NCBI RefSeq assembly: GCF_033239625.1
Contig: NZ_BTCK01000008.1
Coordinates: forward strand, 62,001 to 126,000
DNA from: Paenibacillus_T sp033239625
GTDB taxonomy: Bacteria; Bacillota; Bacilli; Paenibacillales; Paenibacillaceae
Length of the DNA stretch: 64,000 bases
Reading direction: 5' to 3'
The position numbers and the translations under genes were made by a program. Under the pieces are notes generated by a model that searched no databases, was not told the DNA's origin, and was given only the letters and a program-made list of their open reading frames with translations. Positions 58,815 through 64,000 of the stretch are shown here, one piece after another. How positions within the stretch are numbered: the stretch's first letter is position 1; the number at the start of each line of letters is the position of its first letter.

Positions 58815-60554
58815 TTAAGGTTGCTGCTGCTGTTGCTGCTGCAAATCTGTGGAGAATTTATTTTTGTCGCCGATCTTAATCGTCAAGTCAATCGCTTTGC
58901 CGTCTCGGATAACGTTCAGCACTGCGCTGTCGTCGACCTTATGCGCCTGAATCGCTTCGACGAGCTTATCGGATGTTGCGGTTTTCTTGCCGTCTACGCC
59001 TGTGATGACGTCATATTGACGGACATCCGCCATATAAGCCGGCGATTTATAGTATACACCGGTCACGAGCACGCCGTCAGTCGAATTCAGACCAAGCTGC
59101 TTCGCGTATTGATCATTCAGATTCTCAAGCGTAACGCCGATATACGGCACTGGCGTCTTCGGAATTTCCTGGTTGTTCTTCAGACTGTTGAGCACTTCTT
59201 GAATCGTACTCGTCGGAATCGCAAAGCCGATGCCTTGCGCCTGCGAGCTGACTGCCGTATTAATACCAACAACTTCGCCTTGCAGGTTCAGAAGCGGACC
59301 GCCGGAATTGCCCGGGTTGATCGAAGCATCCGTCTGCAGCAAGTGCTTGTATTCGCGAGTTCCGTTCTCATCCGGAATGTCGATCGGACGCTCTTTGGCG
59401 CTCAGCACTCCAATCGTTACGGTATGATCGAAGCCGTAAGGGTTGCCGATCGCTACGACCCAGTCCCCGATGTTAATGCTGTCCGAGCTGCCGAGCGCAA
59501 GCGTCGGGAACGCCTTCGTGCCTTCTACCTTCAGTACAGCCAAGTCCAGATCATAGCTCGAGCCGAGCAGCTTCGCCTTGAATGGCTTATCGTAGCCTTG
59601 AACCGTTACTTCGATTTCATCCGAATCTGCAACGACGTGCTGGTTCGTCAGAATATAGCCGCTTTCGTCGAAGAAGAAGCCTGTACCGATACCTGCTGGC
59701 GTCAATTGCTCTTGACCGCCATTATTCTGTTGACCGTTGTTCTGGTCAGTCGAATCATCGCCGAAGAACTGACGGAAGAATGGATCGTCGAAAATTCCGC
59801 CGCCTTGGCTGGAACGCTGCTGCTGCTTGACGTACGTTTCGATTTTGACGACGGCAGGGCTTGCTTGTTCGAAAATCTTCGCGATATTGTTTGGTCTTAC
59901 GACATCCGCCGCATTCGACACGTTGCCATTATTGTCGGGATTCGCCGAAGCCGTCACTGCACCTTTCGAACTTGCATTGCTTAGCGCCGATGAGCCGTCT
60001 TTCGTGAACCAGTTATTCGAATCTGCCGCGTACATGAGAACACCGATCGTAATCACACCGGCCAGATAAGCGGCAAGCATGCCTCTCATTCTGCCGCGGC
60101 GCTTCTCTTTCATCTGCCATCCGCCTCGCACTTGCTGCGCTGCTGCGGACACTGGCGCAAGACGAAGATGCGAAGGCTGCTCGATTGAAGCGTATTCTAC
60201 CTGCTCTGCCGCTGGCCCTTCTTCGAATCTTTCTTCCCCTTGCTGCGGATTCGAAGTTTGATAGTCTGCGTCCGCCGCGCGCTCTTCGCCGCGTTCTCCG
60301 GCTTCCGGTTGCTGGCGGAAGCTGTTGTAGCGACCGTCCTGTCCGCTGCCCGGCTTATAAGGTCCATAGGAATAATAGTACGTCGATTTATTGGAATTAG
60401 GATCGCCGCTCGGGCCGCCGTCCTGGTCATATTCACGTTCTTGCTGATCGCTTGTCGAATAGTGGTCGTCGGCCTGCGCGTCGCTGCCTTTAGTACCTTC
60501 TGCTTTGTCTTCGAAAAAATCGTCAAAAGGATTTTTTTTGTTCTGATCGTCCAC
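58815..60554 (-). CDS. HtrA/DegP-type membrane-anchored serine protease
   Basis: 579 residues. A long polar, acidic cytoplasmic region (1-148) precedes one membrane helix (about 158-176, MLAAYLAGVITIGVLMYAA). The extracellular S1C protease domain has the triad His306 (LTNQHVV), Asp337 (YDLDLAVL) and Ser417 (NPGNSGGP). A PDZ domain follows (about 465-560) and the chain ends in a run of glutamines. It degrades misfolded proteins outside the membrane. The start is GTG 60554, behind GGAGGGG; upstream in-frame ATGs lie in that site. A two-component system is encoded next on the same strand. Confidence 0.95.
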   Translation of the reverse strand: MDDQNKKNPFDDFFEDKAEGTKGSDAQADDHYSTSDQQEREYDQDGGPSGDPNSNKSTYYYSYGPYKPGSGQDGRYNSFRQQPEAGERGEERAADADYQTSNPQQGEERFEEGPAAEQVEYASIEQPSHLRLAPVSAAAQQVRGGWQMKEKRRGRMRGMLAAYLAGVITIGVLMYAADSNNWFTKDGSSALSNASSKGAVTASANPDNNGNVSNAADVVRPNNIAKIFEQASPAVVKIETYVKQQQRSSQGGGIFDDPFFRQFFGDDSTDQNNGQQNNGGQEQLTPAGIGTGFFFDESGYILTNQHVVADSDEIEVTVQGYDKPFKAKLLGSSYDLDLAVLKVEGTKAFPTLALGSSDSINIGDWVVAIGNPYGFDHTVTIGVLSAKERPIDIPDENGTREYKHLLQTDASINPGNSGGPLLNLQGEVVGINTAVSSQAQGIGFAIPTSTIQEVLNSLKNNQEIPKTPVPYIGVTLENLNDQYAKQLGLNSTDGVLVTGVYYKSPAYMADVRQYDVITGVDGKKTATSDKLVEAIQAHKVDDSAVLNVIRDGKAIDLTIKIGDKNKFSTDLQQQQQQQP

Positions 60555-60607
60555 TTTACTTCCCCTCCACATCATTAACTGTCCGTTTCGATAGTTCTAT
60601 CATGCAC

Positions 60608-60642
60608 ATTCTACCTTAAAACAAACTTAAAAAGAATTAAAA
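60608..60642 (-). promoter_or_regulatory. HtrA promoter with TTTTAA direct repeats
   Basis: On the minus strand TTTTAA occurs at 60642-60637, 60632-60627 and 60621-60616, i.e. every 10-11 bp, just before a -10 TAGAAT (60613-60608). Helical-turn-spaced direct repeats are the usual target of OmpR-family regulators, and one is encoded downstream of this gene. Confidence 0.5.
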
Positions 60643-60670
60643 CGATCATGAAATACGAACGATATTATGC

Positions 60671-60725
60671 AAAAAACCTCTTATAACAGCCGTTGAATCA
60701 TGTTTCGGGCTGTTTACAAGAGGTT
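60671..60725 (-). terminator. Terminator of the yugN-like gene
   Basis: AACCTCTTgTAaACAGCC pairs with GGCTGTtATAAGAGGTT with few mismatches, followed by TTTTTTGC on the minus strand. Confidence 0.88.
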
Positions 60726-60741
60726 TCTTTCTAGCATCTAT

Positions 60742-61155
60742 TCATGTTAGCAGCTGACGTTCAGCTTCAGCGAGCGCAAGCTTCGCTTTATCTACCCACT
60801 TCGCCTCAATATGCGCATCAGGATCTGTTGGGGATTGGAATTGGTCGAACAGACTGCCGACGACACGGACAGACGCCTCCTCATCGTTCCCTTCCTTGTA
60901 CAGATGCTTCAGCACATAAGGCTGACCAATGCGAATCGTCGCATTGTTATCCGCCCGCTCGCTGTCAATCGATCCTGCCGTCGCGACGAAAGGCAGCCGA
61001 ATCCAGACCTTATGCTCTTCATCCAATGCACGATCGAATGAACCGCGGTCATATTCCCAATTGCCGCCAAGCGTAAACTGCGCACTGCTTAACTTCTCCT
61101 TCGCTTCGGCGAACTCATATTCTCTCTTTTCGATATCGGAATGTAGCGTAATCAT
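60742..61155 (-). CDS. YugN-like family protein
   Basis: 137 residues, a small soluble alpha/beta protein. Segments GNWEYDRGSFDRALDEEHKVWIRLPF and YVLKHLYKEGNDEEASV match my memory of the YugN-like family of Bacilli, whose function is not established. ATG 61155 follows AAAGGGG. A GCGGCT/AGCCGC hairpin lies just upstream (about 61180). Monocistronic with a strong terminator; it separates htrA from the liaFSR operon. Confidence 0.78.
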   Translation of the reverse strand: MITLHSDIEKREYEFAEAKEKLSSAQFTLGGNWEYDRGSFDRALDEEHKVWIRLPFVATAGSIDSERADNNATIRIGQPYVLKHLYKEGNDEEASVRVVGSLFDQFQSPTDPDAHIEAKWVDKAKLALAEAERQLLT

Positions 61156-61274
61156 GGCCTGTATCCCCTTTGAACTGCGCGGCGGCTCGTAACAGCCGCA
61201 CTTGGTCAGCTATTGATAGCACTAGCTTAACCAGCCCTTACAGAGATTATGCCCGTTGGAAACGTAGGAAGCTA

Positions 61275-61937
61275 TTAGGCCTGTGGCTTTGCCCATCCTT
61301 TGCGATGCGTGTAGACCGCCAGTTGTGTCCGATCCTCCAGCTCGCATTTCATCAGCAGATTGCTCACATGCGTCTTAACGGTCTTCACACTGATATGAAG
61401 CTCCTCAGCGATTTCCTTATTCGACATCCCGTCTGCAATAAGCAGCAGCACTTCCTTCTCCCGATCCGTCAGCCCTTCGTCAGCGCCTTGCGCGGAACGT
61501 TGACGCAATCCGCGCGTGAGCGCTTGGGACACATCGCCGGTCATAACCGGCATCCCTTTGGCCGCACCCATCAAGGCGTAGATCAGCTCTTCAGCCGATA
61601 CCGTTTTAAGCACATAGCTGACAGCGCCGGCCTCAACAGCCGCTAGAACCTTATCATCCTCTAAGAAACTCGTGAGCATGACGATCTTGAGCTCCGGATA
61701 TCGCTGCATCAACGCTCCAGTCGTCTGAACGCCGTCCATTACAGGCATCATGAGATCCATCAGCACAAGATCCGGACGCTTCTCCATACGTTCCATCAAA
61801 GCCAGCGCTTCGCTGCCGTTGCTCGCCTCCGCAACTACTTCGAATTTGGGCTCCAGCATCAAATACGTCTTCAAACCGGCCCGCACCATATCGTGATCAT
61901 CTACAATCATGATGGAATAATTCGTATTCCCTGACAT
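61275..61937 (-). CDS. liaR: NarL/LiaR-type response regulator
   Basis: 220 residues. Receiver domain with Asp13-Asp14 and phosphoacceptor Asp61 (LVLMDLMMP), switch residues MLTSF and VLKTV. The C-terminal LuxR-type HTH (about 150-215) reads LTDREKEVLLLIADGMSNKEI and SVKTVKTHVSNLL. It is the last gene of the liaF-liaS-liaR unit, four bases after the kinase stop. In Bacillus LiaR activates envelope-stress genes in response to cell-wall antibiotics; the same role is likely here. Confidence 0.93.
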   Translation of the reverse strand: MSGNTNYSIMIVDDHDMVRAGLKTYLMLEPKFEVVAEASNGSEALALMERMEKRPDLVLMDLMMPVMDGVQTTGALMQRYPELKIVMLTSFLEDDKVLAAVEAGAVSYVLKTVSAEELIYALMGAAKGMPVMTGDVSQALTRGLRQRSAQGADEGLTDREKEVLLLIADGMSNKEIAEELHISVKTVKTHVSNLLMKCELEDRTQLAVYTHRKGWAKPQA

Positions 61938-61941
61938 TCGC

Positions 61942-62976
61942 TTAACCTCGCTTGTCCGTATATTTCGGAATGGTAACGCGTATCCGTGTTCCTCCGCCTG
62001 GCTTACTGAACAGAATGACGTCGCCGCTCAGCTTCTGCGCCCGCTCGCGCATCGTTGACAGACCATAAGAGCCAACCCGTACTTCGCCAGGACGGAAGCC
62101 GACTCCATCATCCTGCAGCGTCATCATAATCTGATGCTCTGTCTCTGATAACGACAGTACGGCATGCTGCGCGTGAGCATGCTTCACAATGTTCGCCATT
62201 GCCTCTTGAATAATGAGAAACAATTGATGATCCTTCGCTTCCGACAGCGGCTCCTGCAGCCGCCAATCGAGTTCGCCTTGCAATCTATTCTGACGGCAGT
62301 AATCCGGGAACCATCGATCTAGCGCCTGCTGCAGCGAGCGTCCCTCCAGCTCCATCGGCCGCAGCTGCGCAATGAATCCACGCATTTGCTTCTGAGCGAG
62401 CGTCGACATCTCAATGAGCTGCCCCATTACATCAGCCGCACGATCGGGGTTAAGCTCCAGCAGCTTCGGCAGCGATGAGGCCGACATATGTATGGCGAAC
62501 AGCTGCTGACTTACTGTATCGTGCAAGTCGCGGGCGAGCCGCTTCCGTTCTTCCTGTACCGCTTCTTCATTAGAAGCTTTCTCCCGCATGACTTGTTCTT
62601 CGCCTGCAAGCTGCGCTACCTTCAGACGTTCCTCGACGGTTGCAGCCATTTCATTGAATTCTACATGCACAGCTTCGAACGAACGCGCACCGCTGAGCGG
62701 CATCCGAATCGCCCAATTGCCGTTATTCGCTTGTTTGAGTGCGATGTGCAGCGCATCCACCCGCCGCTGAATCGTCTGTGCCGTCCAATAACCGAAGCAT
62801 GCGCTGACGAGCAGCAGCACGAGGATGACGCACAGGCCGAATTCGACCGTCGGCATATCGCCCTCGTAGACGAGCCACTCCCACAGCGCATACACACTCC
62901 CGGCGGACAGCAGTGCAGAGACCGAGAACATCGCAATGATCTCCAGCTTACCGCTTCTGAGCAATCGTACCATCAT
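61942..62976 (-). CDS. liaS: LiaS-type sensor histidine kinase
   Basis: 344 residues. Two membrane helices (about 13-33 and 46-68) with a very short extracytoplasmic loop mark it as an intramembrane-sensing kinase. A HAMP linker and coiled coil lead to HisKA_3 with phosphoacceptor His152 (RKRLARDLHDTVSQQLF). The ATPase domain has IIQEAMANIVKHAHA, DDGVGF and GLSTMRERAQ. It begins six bases after the liaF stop, so the operon order is liaF-liaS-liaR. It should be inhibited by LiaF in the absence of stress. Confidence 0.93.
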   Translation of the reverse strand: MMVRLLRSGKLEIIAMFSVSALLSAGSVYALWEWLVYEGDMPTVEFGLCVILVLLLVSACFGYWTAQTIQRRVDALHIALKQANNGNWAIRMPLSGARSFEAVHVEFNEMAATVEERLKVAQLAGEEQVMREKASNEEAVQEERKRLARDLHDTVSQQLFAIHMSASSLPKLLELNPDRAADVMGQLIEMSTLAQKQMRGFIAQLRPMELEGRSLQQALDRWFPDYCRQNRLQGELDWRLQEPLSEAKDHQLFLIIQEAMANIVKHAHAQHAVLSLSETEHQIMMTLQDDGVGFRPGEVRVGSYGLSTMRERAQKLSGDVILFSKPGGGTRIRVTIPKYTDKRG

Positions 62977-62982
62977 CGCGGA

Positions 62983-64000
62983 TCACCCAACCTTCGTAAC
63001 CCGTACATCACCGATGAACGTGCTGCACACCAGCTTGATTTTTTTATCTGTATCCTTATAAGCAGGCGTCTCTACATCCATGTTGCGGAACAATCGGCTG
63101 TCTCTCATGTCGAGCACTCGCGCATCGCCAATGAATGCACTGGATACGACGTGAATGCCGACCTCATAATCGTTGGGCAAATAAATCTTAACGTCGCCGA
63201 TGAAAGACGAAATCGTAATGCGCGTTTCACCGAACGGGATATGCGCTCTCGTCAAATCAATGACCGTATCTCCGATAAAATGCGAGATGTTGAGCGGCTT
63301 CAGCTCCCAATGATCGTTACCGATATGAATGTCGCCGATGAATCCGGAACGGTTCTGCACGTTCGGATTATTCTCCCACCACTCCACCCGTTCCCACGGA
63401 TTCGTATGCCTGCGATGGTGTTCCATTTTCTCCTCAATCTTATCGCGGCGCATCTGAAGCTTATCCCGACGCTCCTCCAATTTCTCACGGCGCATTTGAT
63501 GCTTCATCTCGATATGCTGCTCGTGCTTGGACAGATTAGGACGGAACGGCGGTACAGGCGGTAAAGGCGGCTGCATAGGATCGGCCGATGGATCGACATT
63601 AGAAGGATCGCTCGCAGTGGATGTTGGATCAGGATGCAGCGGCGGCGCCGGCGGCACGTAACCTCCTGGGCGATATGCTTGCCAATCATCCCGATGTTCG
63701 TAATTGTGACGATGATGCTGCCTTGAACTGCAGCGCGGACGGAACACCATGTTCAGACCGAACAGAATTAACGCAACCGGTCCGACGAAACGAATGATGT
63801 CACCGATCGACCAGTCAAACCAATCGAGGCTGCGGCCTAAGAAAATAAAACCAATCGTAATGAGAATACATGCACCGAATGCATTCCCTCCGTGGCGTGC
63901 GGTTAGCAAATTATTGAATCCGGCGACGATCAGAATAACCGGCCAGAAGGTGGAAACGATATCACCGATGTCGAGCGAAACGATGCCGAACTGATTTAAT
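62983..64000 (-). CDS. liaF: LiaF-type negative regulator of the envelope-stress system, N-terminus cut by window edge
   Basis: About 339 residues are visible and the frame is open to the right edge, so the true start lies outside. A TTG at 63909 is only an internal codon: the residues before it (FWPVILIVAGFNNLL) repeat the membrane motif seen again at VGPVALILFGLNMV. So there are four membrane helices in two similar pairs, then a Pro/His-rich linker and a charged coiled coil (about residues 155-205). The C-terminal LiaF domain is a beta-helix with five FIGD motifs about 25 residues apart. LiaF keeps the LiaS kinase silent until the cell wall is damaged. Confidence 0.93.
   Translation of the reverse strand, partial: LNQFGIVSLDIGDIVSTFWPVILIVAGFNNLLTARHGGNAFGACILITIGFIFLGRSLDWFDWSIGDIIRFVGPVALILFGLNMVFRPRCSSRQHHRHNYEHRDDWQAYRPGGYVPPAPPLHPDPTSTASDPSNVDPSADPMQPPLPPVPPFRPNLSKHEQHIEMKHQMRREKLEERRDKLQMRRDKIEEKMEHHRRHTNPWERVEWWENNPNVQNRSGFIGDIHIGNDHWELKPLNISHFIGDTVIDLTRAHIPFGETRITISSFIGDVKIYLPNDYEVGIHVVSSAFIGDARVLDMRDSRLFRNMDVETPAYKDTDKKIKLVCSTFIGDVRVTKVG

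Noticed and set aside
58821..59984. 387-codon plus-strand frame opposite the HtrA gene
   Set aside because: Shadow frame; the HtrA triad and PDZ domain are intact on the minus strand.
63907..63909. TTG at 63909 as the start of liaF
   Set aside because: The frame continues to the window edge with a second copy of the membrane motif typical of LiaF, so the true start is outside the window.

Overview
The window is a chromosomal segment of a spore-forming Firmicute, most likely Paenibacillaceae (Paenibacillus, Cohnella or a close relative). The evidence is gene content and style: AGGAGG-type ribosome binding sites, TTGaca/TATAAT promoters, sporulation-type genes (YhcN/YlaJ lipoprotein, PrkA, YmaF, AbrB-like regulator), a YesM/YesN-type two-component system beside a sugar ABC transporter, several glycoside hydrolases (GH3, GH30, GH31), and a liaFSR operon. 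I place 52 protein genes. Two are cut by the window edges: a tyrosine phosphatase at the left and liaF at the right. I see no rRNA, tRNA, IS element, prophage or CRISPR array.

Layout. 1-5.7 kb: edge phosphatase, orphan ABC ATPase, small membrane protein, then an operon of a WYL-type regulator and two divergent paralogues with a BtrH/C39-like look but no catalytic cysteine. 5.8-11.6 kb: one 1923-residue protein made of 18 tandem carboxypeptidase-regulatory-like beta-sandwich repeats. 11.7-16.7 kb: Zn-alcohol dehydrogenase, FAD-Rieske oxidoreductase, MFS transporter, with a 51-bp-period palindrome array between the last two. 16.3-21.3 kb: GH3 and GH30 glucosidase operon divergent from a cupin-AraC regulator. 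21.3-27.2 kb: spore lipoprotein, polysaccharide deacetylase, YmaF, and the ATP-grasp / alpha-E / transglutaminase operon. 27.6-38.7 kb: MATE pump, methyltransferase, GH31, lipoprotein, GNAT, PrkA, DUF2161 nuclease-like protein, and an aminotransferase-fold protein that has lost its PLP lysine.

38.8-40.3 kb is an AT-rich islet with a secreted metzincin-type protease and a membrane-anchored partner, driven by a near-consensus promoter. 40.4-47.6 kb is a sugar-uptake regulon: binding protein, two permeases, sensor kinase and AraC-type response regulator. The binding-protein gene and the permease operon carry matching promoter/operator modules, and the second operator copy overlaps the divergent kinase promoter. 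This suggests one regulator controlling all three units.

47.6-56.5 kb holds housekeeping genes: AbrB-like regulator, trmL, an orphan OmpR-type regulator, serC, a 1.2-kb non-coding stretch full of repeats, a GSI-beta-like glnA with a GlnR/TnrA-type box, aroF, a DUF2062 protein and ispH. 56.5-64 kb is envelope stress: a two-component system directly downstream of an HtrA protease, YugN, and liaFSR. Functions are read from motifs in the sequence; no database search was run.
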